Shown here: positions 35,692 through 44,363 of the stretch, one piece after another
Numbering within the stretch: position 1 is the first letter of the stretch
Layout of the letters: each line of letters opens with the position of its first letter
Assembly: GCF_003703975.1 (NCBI RefSeq)
Contig: NZ_QTJY01000001.1
Coordinates: 186,001 to 250,000, forward strand
DNA: 64,000 bases
Direction of reading: 5' to 3'
DNA from: Larkinella soli
GTDB taxonomy: Bacteria > Bacteroidota > Bacteroidia > Cytophagales > Spirosomataceae
Position numbers and translations under genes: made by a program
The notes under the pieces: generated by a model
The model's input: the letters and a program-made list of their open reading frames with translations, nothing else
Told to the model about the DNA's origin: nothing
Database searches by the model: none

Positions 35692-35810
35692 AATTGTTGA
35701 ATTGTTGAATTGTTGATTGATTGAGTTGTGCTTCGAAAAGCCTTGAATTACGGAATGATTGTGCCTTTGTGGCAAAAATCAATCATTCATTAATTCAACA
35801 ACTCAATAAT
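35692..35810. repeat. AT-rich inverted-repeat element, copy A
   Basis: Left arm (35692-35729) has tandem AATTGTTG units and ends TTGATTGATTGAGTT; right arm (35777-35810) is an imperfect reverse complement (AATCAATCATTC...AATTCAACAA). About 45 bases lie between the arms. A related element with the same units occurs at 41190-41294. Confidence 0.6.
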
Positions 35811-36744
35811 TTTTAAATAGTGAACTAATAGATTCATGGTCACGGATTCGCCCGATGGCCTTGGCAAACAGCTCGGACACGGACAGGACGCGGATTTTGG
35901 CGTTGGGCTGGCGCATCGGCAGCGTATCCGACACCACCAGTTCCTCCAGCGTCGAGGACGCGATGTTTTCATGCGCCTTCCCCGACATGACGGCGTGCGT
36001 ACAAACCGCCCTCACGGATTTGGCCCCCTTGTCCAGAATGATTTCAGAGGCCTTGCAGAGTGTTCCGCCGGTGTCGATCAGGTCATCGACCAGAACGACG
36101 TTGGCCCCTTCGACATCCCCGATCACCTGCATCGAGGCAATCTCATTGGCCCGCTTGCGGTGTTTGTCACACAGGACAATGTCGGCGTTGAAGTGCTTGG
36201 CGAACGACCGGGCCCGGGCCGCTCCGCCCACGTCCGGCGAAGCGATGATCAGATTTTCAAGGTTCAGGCTCCGGATGTAAGGCACAAATACCGAAGCGCC
36301 CTCCAGGTGGTCGACGGGAAAGTCGAAGAACCCCTGAATCTGACCCGCGTGCAGATCGACCGTCATCAGCCGGTCAGCGCCCGCAGCGGCCAGCATATTG
36401 GCAACGAGCTTGGCGGCAATGGCCACCCGGGGCTTGTCCTTCCGGTCCTGACGGGCGTATCCGAAATAGGGAATCACGACCGTTACGTAGTGAGCCGAGG
36501 CCCGGCGGGCCGCATCCACCATCAGCAGGAGTTCCATCAGATTGTCCGCCGGCGGATTCGTCGACTGAATCAGAAACACGTCACACCCCCGAATCGACTC
36601 CTCAAAGCTGGGCGATAATTCGCCGTCACTGAATTTGCGGAGAGTATACCCTCCTAAATCCTTGCCGTAATACCGGGCAATTTTCTCCGCCAGGTAATTA
36701 GATTGACTTGCTGAAAAAATTTTTACGGTATTTAGGGAAGCCAT
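35803..36744 (-). CDS. prs: Ribose-phosphate pyrophosphokinase (PRPP synthetase)
   Basis: A 313-residue class I enzyme that makes PRPP from ribose 5-phosphate and ATP for nucleotide, His and Trp synthesis. Visible are the start (VKIFSASQSNYLAEKIA), the flexible-loop/ATP region (PYFGYARQDRKDKPR), the metal-site VDLHAGQIQGFF and the PRPP loop VLVDDLIDTGGTL. Length is normal. A TACCTTTG -7 element lies just upstream on the minus strand. It is followed by rplY and is divergent from the AraC-type regulator gene. Confidence 0.97.
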   Translation of the reverse strand: MASLNTVKIFSASQSNYLAEKIARYYGKDLGGYTLRKFSDGELSPSFEESIRGCDVFLIQSTNPPADNLMELLLMVDAARRASAHYVTVVIPYFGYARQDRKDKPRVAIAAKLVANMLAAAGADRLMTVDLHAGQIQGFFDFPVDHLEGASVFVPYIRSLNLENLIIASPDVGGAARARSFAKHFNADIVLCDKHRKRANEIASMQVIGDVEGANVVLVDDLIDTGGTLCKASEIILDKGAKSVRAVCTHAVMSGKAHENIASSTLEELVVSDTLPMRQPNAKIRVLSVSELFAKAIGRIRDHESISSLFKNY

Positions 36745-36762
36745 CGGTGCCTAAAATTTCCG

Positions 36763-36770
36763 CAAAGGTA
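36763..36770 (-). promoter_or_regulatory. -7 promoter element of prs
   Basis: The minus strand reads TACCTTTG (TAnnTTTG), 19-26 bases upstream of the ATG at 36744, implying a very short leader. Confidence 0.55.
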
Positions 36771-36812
36771 GGGAAATATTCGTAGTTTCGGGTGAATCGT
36801 TGCATCTTTTGT

Positions 36813-37934
36813 ATGTCGTTCACCGTAACCGACCTGATTCTTTGCCTGATTATCTTCCAGCTGCTGTTCGTCAGCTTTTTTCTTTTCACCCATCCCAAAG
36901 GCAAACGGGTCAGCAACCGGCTCCTCGGCAGCTTTTTCCTTTCCATCTGGCTCAATATCGTCGATAACTTCCTGCTGATGAAGGGAGTATACTTCCGTTT
37001 CCCGTCCTGGGGGCTGTGGGGTATGAACCTGTCCCTGTTGTTTGGGCCACAGCTATACCTGTACGTTCGCTCGGTCGTTTACCGGGATTTCCGTCTGAAA
37101 CCCGTTCACCTGCTGCACACGGTCCCCTTCCTGCTGCTGACCTTCCTGTCGTTGTCCGGCTATCATCAGCTTTCGGAGCCGGAAAAGCGCCGGCTACTCA
37201 GCGGCATCATCGACCGGAACCTGCCCACTGGTTTCTACGTCGTCTCGCTGGGGATCTTCCTCCATTTTTCGGCCTACCTGCTGCCGGCCTTCCGGCAGGT
37301 CCGCAAGTACCGCCGGACCCTGATTACCAGCTACTCCAACCTCGGCGGCAAGAACCTTTCGTGGCTGTCCTGGACGATGGGTTACCTGCTCCTCTTTTTC
37401 CTGCTCAGCGTCCTGAACGGTTTTCTTTCCGGTACCTCCCTGGCGGGTTATTATTTCGGGGTGCTGCTGGTGCTGCTTCTGAGCCTGTTCGTGTTTGTCA
37501 ATCAGTTTTTGCTGAAAGCGCTCCGCCAGCCGGATTTTTTCCAGGGACTGGAGGACGCGGGGCCACCCCTTCCGGAAAAAATTCCGCATCCCGACCAGAA
37601 GCCGCTGCGGGAACGGGTGCTCCGGTTTATGGTCGAGCAGAAGCCGTATCTCGATCCCGAGCTGACGCTGGAAGAACTCGCCCGGCAGTTGTCACTCCGG
37701 CCGAAGGAGCTTTCCCTGCTAATCAACGACGACCTCCGGCAGCACTTTTTCGATTTCGTCAACCGGTATCGGATCGATGAGGCCAAACGGCTGCTGGCCC
37801 ATCCGAAAGACCCCGGCGTCACGGTGCTGGAGGTGATGTATCAGGTCGGTTTCAACTCCAAATCCTCCTTCAACACCCTGTTCAAAAAATACACCGGGCA
37901 GACGCCGTCCGAATACCGGAAACAGCAGGCCTGA
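36813..37934 (+). CDS. AraC-family regulator with N-terminal membrane domain
   Basis: Start set at the ATG at 36813 (MSFTVTDLILCLIIFQ), which directly opens the first helix; the open frame extends to 36792. The 373-residue product has about seven predicted transmembrane helices in residues 1-240 and a C-terminal double helix-turn-helix AraC domain (LTLEELARQLSLRPKELSLLI and VTVLEVMYQVGFNSKSSFNTLFKKYTGQTPSEYR). It would read a membrane or periplasmic signal and bind DNA from the membrane. A near-consensus -7 element (TAGTTTCG, 36783-36790) precedes it. A 10-base inverted repeat just downstream, ahead of the Lnt-like gene, is a candidate target. Confidence 0.9.
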   Translation: MSFTVTDLILCLIIFQLLFVSFFLFTHPKGKRVSNRLLGSFFLSIWLNIVDNFLLMKGVYFRFPSWGLWGMNLSLLFGPQLYLYVRSVVYRDFRLKPVHLLHTVPFLLLTFLSLSGYHQLSEPEKRRLLSGIIDRNLPTGFYVVSLGIFLHFSAYLLPAFRQVRKYRRTLITSYSNLGGKNLSWLSWTMGYLLLFFLLSVLNGFLSGTSLAGYYFGVLLVLLLSLFVFVNQFLLKALRQPDFFQGLEDAGPPLPEKIPHPDQKPLRERVLRFMVEQKPYLDPELTLEELARQLSLRPKELSLLINDDLRQHFFDFVNRYRIDEAKRLLAHPKDPGVTVLEVMYQVGFNSKSSFNTLFKKYTGQTPSEYRKQQA

Positions 37935-37968
37935 ACCGCCAAAACCGCGTTCGACTTCCGGCACGCCT

Positions 37969-37999
37969 AAAGTCGAACTGAAAAAATGCGTTCGACTTT
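37969..37999. promoter_or_regulatory. Inverted repeat between AraC-type gene and Lnt-like gene
   Basis: AAAGTCGAAC (37969-37978) and GTTCGACTTT (37990-37999) are perfect 10-base arms 11 bases apart. A third copy of the core (GCGTTCGACTT) is at 37947-37957. No T-tract follows, which argues for a protein-binding site rather than a terminator. Confidence 0.4.
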
Positions 38000-38064
38000 G
38001 CAAACCCGGACGACTTTGCTTCCACCGACAGGCAGTTTTGGGCCATCATTCAACCCAGACCGCC

Positions 38065-39735
38065 ATGCTTTCCAATTTTTCATTCACCCCAAAATTTCAG
38101 GTACGATTTGCCGTATTCTGCCTCCTTGCCGGTTCAGTCGCCCAGGCGGCATTGTCTCCCAAATGGCTGGTTCCGGCCGCGGCCTGGATTGGACCGGCCC
38201 TGCTTCTCTGTTACTCCCGTACCGGCGCGATCCGCGGGAAATGGGGGTGGATGTTCGGCGCGCAGCTGCTGACGATTGCGGTTTCCCTGTACGAGGTAGC
38301 GCCTTTCCCGATGGTCGTGCTGGCGATCATCACCCTGATGGGAAGTTTGATCTCGCTCGCGGTATTCCGGCTGGATGCCTGGTGCACCGGCCGGAATATG
38401 GGTCTGGCCGGCACCCTGTTTTTTCCGGCCCTCAGCACGGCCCGGGAATTTCTGGAATCCGGCTCCGAACAGGGCGTCTGGGGCTCCATCGCCAACTCAC
38501 AGTATGCATTTCCCTGGCTGGCGCAACTGGCTTCCGTCACCGGACTGTGGGGCATCAGTTTCCTCATTTACTGGTTCGGGTCGGTGGCGGCCTGGGCCGT
38601 CCTTTCGCCTTCCGGCCCCAAAACCGCATTCCGGGGCCTGGCTTTGTATTCGGTCGTCCTGGCGGGCGTCCTCCTTTTCGGTGGGATACGCTATGAAAGC
38701 GAAGCACCGCCGACCGGTAAAACCCTGGCGGTGGGTGGGCTGACGGTTTCCAGCCTGCCCTTCCTGACGGCCCTGCACCGGGACGCCACCGGAACCGACC
38801 TCCGTCTCGACCCAAAAATTTCACAGACGGCCCCGGAGTTTCAGGCCGTCAATCGTTCCTTCGGCGCTTTTATCGAAAATCCGGATCCCAATCGCTTTCG
38901 GTACGGCTTCACAGTTCTCCAATCCCTTCATGATCAACTATTTACCCTTTCCGGTAAAGCCGTCCAACAGGGTGCAAAACTCGTCATGTGGTCGGAAGGG
39001 AACGCCCTGGTTCTGAAACCCGACGAACCGGCGCTCCTTGCCCGGGGAAGGGAGTTCGCCCGTAAAAACCGGGTTTATCTGCTGATGGGGATCGCTTCCA
39101 TCGCGCCGGGCCGTATCACGCCCGACCGAAAATTTCTGGAGAACCAGACCGTTCTGATCGGCCCGGACGGCCGGATCATCAACCGGTTTTTTAAAAACCA
39201 CCCGGTCCCCGGCGTCGAACCCAGCCGGATCGGCGACGGCCAAATTCCGGCCATTTCGACCCCTTACGGCCGGATAGCGCCTTCCATCTGTTACGATGCG
39301 GATTTCCCGAACACCATGCGGCAGCTTGGGCGGAAAGGCGTGGGACTTCTCCTGTTGCCCTCGGGCGACTGGTCCGCCATTTCACCTTACCACTCGTTCA
39401 TGGCGGTATTTCGGGGAATTGAAAACGGCTGCTCCATCGCCCGTCAGGTCAACGGGGGCTTATCGCTTTTCACCGATTACCGGGGTCGGATTTACGGCAG
39501 CCGGGACTTTTTTCAGGGCGGAGAAATTCTGACGGTGACGCGGGTCCCGGTTCAGGCGGTCCGGACGATTTATTCCCGCTTCGGGGACTGGCTGGCTTAC
39601 CTGTGTCTGGTGTTCGTGGCCGTATTGCCGGCCTGGCGGTTTTTCAGGCTCCGGCCGAGCCACCGGAATACGGTGACGGAAACGGTCGCCATCAGCACCC
39701 CGACGCCCGCTCCCGCCAATACGTCCAACGGGTAA
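38065..39735 (+). CDS. Apolipoprotein N-acyltransferase-like membrane protein (nitrilase fold)
   Basis: Start set at the ATG at 38065; the open frame runs to an upstream TTG in the operator region. The 556-residue protein has an N-terminal block of ~6 membrane helices and a periplasmic carbon-nitrogen hydrolase domain with the Glu-Lys-Cys triad: Glu311 (MWSEG), Lys377 (RFFKNHPVPG) and Cys409 (SICYDADFP). This matches Lnt, which adds the third acyl chain to lipoproteins, but overall similarity to housekeeping Lnt looks weak and a paralogue is possible. The 3' end overlaps the PAP2 gene on the other strand by 139 bases. It may be controlled by the AraC-type regulator next door. Confidence 0.8.
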   Translation: MLSNFSFTPKFQVRFAVFCLLAGSVAQAALSPKWLVPAAAWIGPALLLCYSRTGAIRGKWGWMFGAQLLTIAVSLYEVAPFPMVVLAIITLMGSLISLAVFRLDAWCTGRNMGLAGTLFFPALSTAREFLESGSEQGVWGSIANSQYAFPWLAQLASVTGLWGISFLIYWFGSVAAWAVLSPSGPKTAFRGLALYSVVLAGVLLFGGIRYESEAPPTGKTLAVGGLTVSSLPFLTALHRDATGTDLRLDPKISQTAPEFQAVNRSFGAFIENPDPNRFRYGFTVLQSLHDQLFTLSGKAVQQGAKLVMWSEGNALVLKPDEPALLARGREFARKNRVYLLMGIASIAPGRITPDRKFLENQTVLIGPDGRIINRFFKNHPVPGVEPSRIGDGQIPAISTPYGRIAPSICYDADFPNTMRQLGRKGVGLLLLPSGDWSAISPYHSFMAVFRGIENGCSIARQVNGGLSLFTDYRGRIYGSRDFFQGGEILTVTRVPVQAVRTIYSRFGDWLAYLCLVFVAVLPAWRFFRLRPSHRNTVTETVAISTPTPAPANTSNG

Positions 39736-40199
39736 TGGGCACCGACGTATATCCGACTGTATGAAACAAGGCCGGCCCACGCAAAGGCCCATCGGAGCGA
39801 GGGAAACCGCCGGCCCAGCAACAGCCACAGGCCCATCGCCAGGGCGAAGGAGTTGGCGGCATGGGAGGAGGCAAAGCCGTAGGTCCCTCCGCATTCCAGC
39901 ACCGGATGGAGGAGGTTTTTCAGGCCCGGTTCGTGGCAGGGACGCAGGCGCAGGGTCAGCGGTTTCAGCAGCGCCGAGGCCGTCTGATCACTGAGCGCGA
40001 CGGCCGCCACCAGGCTCAGAATCATCCCGACCGCCTGTTTTCGGTAAAGCCGCACCAGCCAGGCAATCAGCAGGATATATAAGGGAATCCAGGTGTTGCG
40101 CTCCGTCGCCAGGACCATGATCGGGTCGAGCCACCCGGCATAAAGGCCGTTCAGCCGGAGAAACAGGTCGGTGTCCAGGCGATTGAGCGCTTCCCCCAT
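39597..40199 (-). CDS. PAP2-family membrane phosphatase
   Basis: A 200-residue integral membrane phosphatase, start taken at the ATG at 40199 (MGEALNRLDTDL). The three active-site blocks are present: KPLTLRLRP (K-x6-R-P), the central GFASSHAAN (usually PSGH) and SRIYVGAHYPLDVLAG with catalytic His and Asp. Substrates could be phosphatidate, undecaprenyl-PP or lipid A phosphate. It is 11 bases downstream of trpS and overlaps the convergent Lnt-like gene by 139 bases, all downstream of or at the end of its last catalytic block. Confidence 0.92.
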   Translation of the reverse strand: MGEALNRLDTDLFLRLNGLYAGWLDPIMVLATERNTWIPLYILLIAWLVRLYRKQAVGMILSLVAAVALSDQTASALLKPLTLRLRPCHEPGLKNLLHPVLECGGTYGFASSHAANSFALAMGLWLLLGRRFPSLRWAFAWAGLVSYSRIYVGAHYPLDVLAGAGVGVLMATVSVTVFRWLGRSLKNRQAGNTATNTRHR

Positions 40200-40210
40200 G
40201 GCCGACGAGA

Positions 40211-41182
40211 TCAATAGCCCAGTTTCCGGCGAACGCGGGCGATGGTTCGGGAGGCTATGGCCCGGGCTTTTTCCTCACCGGCCCGCAGTTCCTTTTCGAG
40301 CGCTTCGTCGTTTTCCATGTAAAAGGCAAACCGCTCACGGGGCTTGGCGAAAACGCTCAGGATCAGTTCGTACAACTCTTTTTTGGCGTGTCCATACCCA
40401 TAACCGCCGTTCAGGTAGTTCTGTCGCATCTGCTCCGTCTGTTCAGGAGTCGCCAGCAGTGAATACAACTGGTAGGTGATGTCCGCGTCCGGATTTTTGG
40501 GCTCCTCCAGCGGGGTGGAATCGGAAACGATTTTCTTGATGACCTTGTAGAGGTCGTTGGCCGGCTGAAATATGTCGATGTAGTTGTTGTACGACTTGCT
40601 CATCTTCTGACCGTCGATGCCGGGAATCGTCATGATCCGCTCGTCGATGCGGGCTTCCGGAAGGATGAAAATCTCCTCGCCCACCTGGTTGTTCAGGGCG
40701 GAGGCCATATCCCGGGTCATTTCGAGGTGCTGTTTCTGGTCCTTCCCGACCGGAACGATGTGGGCGTCGTACAGCAGAATGTCGGCGGCCATCAGGCAGG
40801 GGTAGGTAAACAACCCGGCGTTGACGTCCGAAAGCCGCTCCGACTTCTCCTTGAACGAATGGGCGTTGGCCAGCATCGGGTAGGGTGTAAAGCAGCTCAG
40901 GTACCAGGCCAGTTCGGTATGTTCCGGAACGTGCGACTGCCTCCAGAAGGTATTCTTCGCGGTATCCAGACCGAATGCCAGCCAGGCCGAAGCCACCGCG
41001 CGAATAAATTCCCGGCGGGTTTCCCCGTCCTTGATGGAGGTGAGGGAATGGAGGTCGGCGATGAACAGAAATGATTCGTTTTCAGGCTGTTTGGAAAGTT
41101 CGATTGCGGGTTTGATGGCACCCAGGATATTTCCCAGGTGCGGCCGTCCGCTGCTTTGAATACCGGTCAGAATGCGAGACAT
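40211..41182 (-). CDS. trpS: Tryptophan-tRNA ligase
   Basis: A 323-residue class I aminoacyl-tRNA synthetase. I place the start at the ATG at 41182 (MSRILTGIQSSGRPHLGN), the standard family start; the open frame continues upstream only because it reads through a hairpin repeat. The HIGH motif variant is PHLGN and the KMSKS loop is QKMSKSYNNYI, both intact. Length is normal. No TAnnTTTG element was found upstream, and the repeat at 41190-41294 occupies the expected promoter region. Confidence 0.97.
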   Translation of the reverse strand: MSRILTGIQSSGRPHLGNILGAIKPAIELSKQPENESFLFIADLHSLTSIKDGETRREFIRAVASAWLAFGLDTAKNTFWRQSHVPEHTELAWYLSCFTPYPMLANAHSFKEKSERLSDVNAGLFTYPCLMAADILLYDAHIVPVGKDQKQHLEMTRDMASALNNQVGEEIFILPEARIDERIMTIPGIDGQKMSKSYNNYIDIFQPANDLYKVIKKIVSDSTPLEEPKNPDADITYQLYSLLATPEQTEQMRQNYLNGGYGYGHAKKELYELILSVFAKPRERFAFYMENDEALEKELRAGEEKARAIASRTIARVRRKLGY

Positions 41183-41189
41183 GAAAGGG

Positions 41190-41294
41190 AATTGTTGAAT
41201 TGGTGAGTTGTTGAATTGTTGAATGAATTGCGCTGCCTCCCTTGATTTGCAGAGCCAATTCAATCATTCGGCAATTCAACAATTCAACAATTGG
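41190..41294. repeat. AT-rich inverted-repeat element, copy B
   Basis: Left arm (41190-41230) and right arm (41255-41294) are near-complementary strings of AATTGTTG/TTCAACAATT units, about 25 bases apart. Same units and ending (TTGAATGA / TCAATCATTC) as copy A at 35692-35810. Confidence 0.65.
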
Positions 41295-41322
41295 TTTTCC
41301 TGCAAACTTCGTGATTTCTTGG

Positions 41323-41330
41323 TAGCTTTG
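41323..41330 (+). promoter_or_regulatory. -7 promoter element almost touching the DUF2461 start codon
   Basis: TAGCTTTG, an exact TAnnTTTG match, ends 9 bases before the ATG at 41339, so the mRNA should be leaderless or nearly so. Confidence 0.55.
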
Positions 41331-41338
41331 AAATACGT

Positions 41339-42049
41339 ATGAAAACGAAAACTGCTGCGGAATCGCAATTCACTTCTCAATCACTTGACTTCCTGCGTGA
41401 TCTGGTTCAGAACAACAACCGGGAATGGTTTCAGGCCAACCGGAGCCGCTACGAAGCCGCCAAAAAGGAACTGACCGGTTTCGTGGGCCGCCTGCTGGAG
41501 GCTGTCTGCCGGTTTCAACCGCTTCCCAATACCGAAGTAAAAGATTGTATTTTCCGCATCAACCGCGACATCCGGTTTTCGAAGGACAAATCGCCCTATA
41601 AACCGAATTTCGCGGTGGCCATCGGGCCGGGCGGGCGGCATTCGGGCCGGATCGATTACTTCCTCAGCATCCAGCCCGATGGAGAAACCTTTCTCGGGGC
41701 CGGGATGTGGCAGCCCACCCCCCAGCACCTGACCAAATTCCGCCAGGAGGTCGACTACAATCCGACCGAACTCAAACGCATTATCGAAGACCCCGAATTC
41801 CGGGCCTATTTCCCCGAAATCTGGGGAGAGACGATGAAAACCGCACCGAAAGGCTACTCCGCCGATCATCCCGACATCGACCTTCTTCGCCGGAAACAGC
41901 TCTTTTTCATGCACCGGTATTCGGACCGGGAGGTCACCAAACCGGGTTTCGCCGACGAGGTAGCCAGAGGCTGCCTGCTGATCAGACCTTACTGCGACTA
42001 TTTGAATTACCTGTTCTTTGAAGAGCAGGAAAATTCCATTACGCTCTGA
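41339..42049 (+). CDS. DUF2461-family protein
   Basis: A 236-residue cytoplasmic protein of the DUF2461 (TIGR02453) family, function unknown. The family start SLDFLRDLVQNNNREWFQANR and the central block CIFRINRDIRFSKDKSPYKPNF are clear, followed by DYFLSIQPDGETFLGAGMWQP. Length is normal. It is divergent from trpS and convergent with the TonB-dependent receptor. Its promoter position suggests a leaderless transcript. Confidence 0.93.
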   Translation: MKTKTAAESQFTSQSLDFLRDLVQNNNREWFQANRSRYEAAKKELTGFVGRLLEAVCRFQPLPNTEVKDCIFRINRDIRFSKDKSPYKPNFAVAIGPGGRHSGRIDYFLSIQPDGETFLGAGMWQPTPQHLTKFRQEVDYNPTELKRIIEDPEFRAYFPEIWGETMKTAPKGYSADHPDIDLLRRKQLFFMHRYSDREVTKPGFADEVARGCLLIRPYCDYLNYLFFEEQENSITL

Positions 42050-42060
42050 ATTACCGATCA

Positions 42061-44151
42061 TTACCAGCGGACCGCCAGCCGAACCCCACCGAGGAAATTT
42101 CGGCGGGGAGAGGCATTGAAATACCGGCCGCCGAAGGCATTCAGGTCGTAGCCGAGGCTATAGCTCTGGTCGAGCAGATTATCTCCGCTCACGTAGGCGT
42201 CCAAAGTCCAGCGCCGGGCGAAGGCGGTCCGGTAGCCCAGGGTGGCATTCAACAGCCGGGCCACGCCGGAACGGGCCGTCCCGGCATCATCCAGCGGAAA
42301 CCGGTCGATGAATTGATGCGTCACGAAGGCATACAGGCCGAGCCGGGTTTCGGCGTCGAACCCGGTGACCACCACCACGGGCGGCACCCCCGTCACGCGG
42401 TTTCCGGAAACGTCCACGGTGCCCTGGCGATAGTTGCGGAAGCGGTAATTGGCCAGGGTGGTGTTGTTCCAAAGCCGCGCCGACCGCCAGAAATCTCCCG
42501 TCCGTCGGGCCGCGAAGTCATACGACAACTGCGACTCCAGCCCTTTCTGATCCGTTCGTCCGGCATTGACGAAAAACTCCGCCCCGCTTTCGACGGAACG
42601 GCGGACGATGGTTTGCCGAAGCTGAAACCGATAGGCCACCAGATCGTACCGGAACCGTCCGGCCTGGCCGCGCAGCCCTACCTCCAGATTGGTGCCCCGT
42701 TCGGGTTCAAGCGTCGGGTTAAAGGTTCCCTCCGAAGGCCGGACCTCCTGAATGGTCGGCGCCGAATAGCCGGTACTCAGACTGCCGTAAACCGACAACT
42801 CCGGCCCGAACGTTTTCAACAGTGCCAACCGGGGCAACCAGACCGGGTCGAAACCGCGGGGCTGGGCCGTCACCGGCCGGACCGAAAACCGGGTGAACCG
42901 GTAGGCCACCTCGTTTCGGCTCAGGCCCACCGTAGCGATGACCCCAAGGGGCAGCGTAGATTCGATCTGGGCGAAAATGACCGACTGCACGGCACGCAGT
43001 TCATCGTCGGACTGGAGGGTGTCCGGGCGGCCGGCCTGATTCCCGTAGTTTCGGTTGACGGTGAAGTTATGCTGCCATTCTCCTCCGAAGACGACCTGCG
43101 TCGGCAGTCCCTCCCGGATGGCCTGCCAGCGCGTAACCGTCCGCCCGCCCACGCCCTGATCGGCGCGTAATTCATAGTTGGTAATGAACGGATTGCGGAA
43201 GTCGGTCAGCGAGGTGTAAACGACGGTCGTATTCTGAATGCGGTCGCTCCAGCGGTAGTTGTGGGAAATGCCGAGAAAGCCGTTTTTCTGGTAGATGGCC
43301 GCCCGCTGGCCGACGCTGCCCGGAACCACCCGGGTGGCGGGTCGGGCCTGGCGGGGATCGGCCCGGTATTGGGCTTCGGTCAGACCTCCCGGGGTTTGGT
43401 AGTACAGGTCGGAGTAAAAGCCGAGAACGGATAGGGTCTGTTTGGGATTCAGAACGAAAGTGCCGGTCAGGTTCAGGTTATCGCGGGTCATGGCGCTGTT
43501 CTGCCGGTAACCATCCGCTTCTAAATGGCCGTAATTCAGGGTGATGGCGGCATTGTTGCGGCCGGTCTGAAGCGACCAGTTATGGCCGAGCAACCCGTAA
43601 TCACCCACCGTCAGACCGGCTTCCGCCCGGTTTTCCCCGGCCGGAACGACCGGGCCGCCCAGCAGCAGCGTTCCGCCGGTATTGGCCCCGTACAGACTAC
43701 CGGACGGGCCTTTGATCACCTCGACCCTCCCAATGGAACGGACATCCAGTGCGTTCAGGTAGGTGGTCCCGCCCGCGTCGGTCAGCGGAATCTCATTCCA
43801 GTATACTTTGACGTTCCGCACCCCGAAGGGGGACCGGATCAGACTGCCCCGGATGGAAAGCCGGTAACTCCCGGGCGAACGTTCATCCATTCGAACGCCC
43901 GGCAGGGTATTGAGCGCCGGCACGAACGACGGGGTTCCGAAGCGACGGTTCAGGTCCCGGGGCGACAGCAAACCCACGGCCGCGGCCGTTTCCATCAGCC
44001 GCCGGTTCGTTTCATAGCCTTTCACGGTCACTTCCTCCAGCTGAATGGTATCCTGCAATGCGCCCCCTTCCGGGTCCTGAGCCCGTGCCGGGCCGGCGAA
44101 AAAGACGCCGAGCAGGCCCAAAGCAACCAACCTCACGTGTAATCCTGTCAT
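42061..44151 (-). CDS. TonB-dependent outer-membrane receptor
   Basis: Start taken at the ATG at 44151, which opens a signal peptide (MTGLHVRLVALGLLGVFFAG), giving 696 residues. The early IQLEEVTVKGYETNRR stretch resembles a TonB box, then a plug domain (LNTLPGVRMDERSPGSYRLSIRG, IGRVEVIKGPSGSLYGANTGG) and a long beta-barrel ending in the aromatic-terminated strand GGVRLAVRW. No SusD partner or carboxypeptidase-like N-terminal domain is present, so siderophore, metal or cofactor uptake is more likely than glycan uptake. Nothing beside it identifies the ligand. Confidence 0.92.
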   Translation of the reverse strand: MTGLHVRLVALGLLGVFFAGPARAQDPEGGALQDTIQLEEVTVKGYETNRRLMETAAAVGLLSPRDLNRRFGTPSFVPALNTLPGVRMDERSPGSYRLSIRGSLIRSPFGVRNVKVYWNEIPLTDAGGTTYLNALDVRSIGRVEVIKGPSGSLYGANTGGTLLLGGPVVPAGENRAEAGLTVGDYGLLGHNWSLQTGRNNAAITLNYGHLEADGYRQNSAMTRDNLNLTGTFVLNPKQTLSVLGFYSDLYYQTPGGLTEAQYRADPRQARPATRVVPGSVGQRAAIYQKNGFLGISHNYRWSDRIQNTTVVYTSLTDFRNPFITNYELRADQGVGGRTVTRWQAIREGLPTQVVFGGEWQHNFTVNRNYGNQAGRPDTLQSDDELRAVQSVIFAQIESTLPLGVIATVGLSRNEVAYRFTRFSVRPVTAQPRGFDPVWLPRLALLKTFGPELSVYGSLSTGYSAPTIQEVRPSEGTFNPTLEPERGTNLEVGLRGQAGRFRYDLVAYRFQLRQTIVRRSVESGAEFFVNAGRTDQKGLESQLSYDFAARRTGDFWRSARLWNNTTLANYRFRNYRQGTVDVSGNRVTGVPPVVVVTGFDAETRLGLYAFVTHQFIDRFPLDDAGTARSGVARLLNATLGYRTAFARRWTLDAYVSGDNLLDQSYSLGYDLNAFGGRYFNASPRRNFLGGVRLAVRW

Positions 44152-44330
44152 GGGACTTGTATGATCAAAATGAAATTTCCTGTGATTTTTCTGCAAAGAT
44201 CAGCACGGATCGTCAGGAAACCACTATGGGCGGCCCGGGAATTTAAGCCTTTAACAGCCCCTACGCTCAATTCATCCATCAATCCGGCGGTTTCAGTCAG
44301 ATCACCCTGAAGGGGCATTTTACCGTTTTT

Positions 44331-44338
44331 TACTTTTG
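44331..44338 (+). promoter_or_regulatory. -7 promoter element of the kinase cluster
   Basis: TACTTTTG, an exact TAnnTTTG match, 26-33 bases upstream of the ATG at 44364. Confidence 0.6.
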
Positions 44339-44363
44339 TATCCGTAAACTGATAAAATGAATA

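Noticed and set aside
41183-41263. N-terminal extension of TrpRS
   Set aside because: It is translation through the hairpin repeat; the family start is at 41182.
44201-44330. Direct repeats like the LytTR candidate ahead of the kinase cluster
   Set aside because: No copy of the 11-mer or a similar pair was found there; only the TACTTTTG promoter is convincing.
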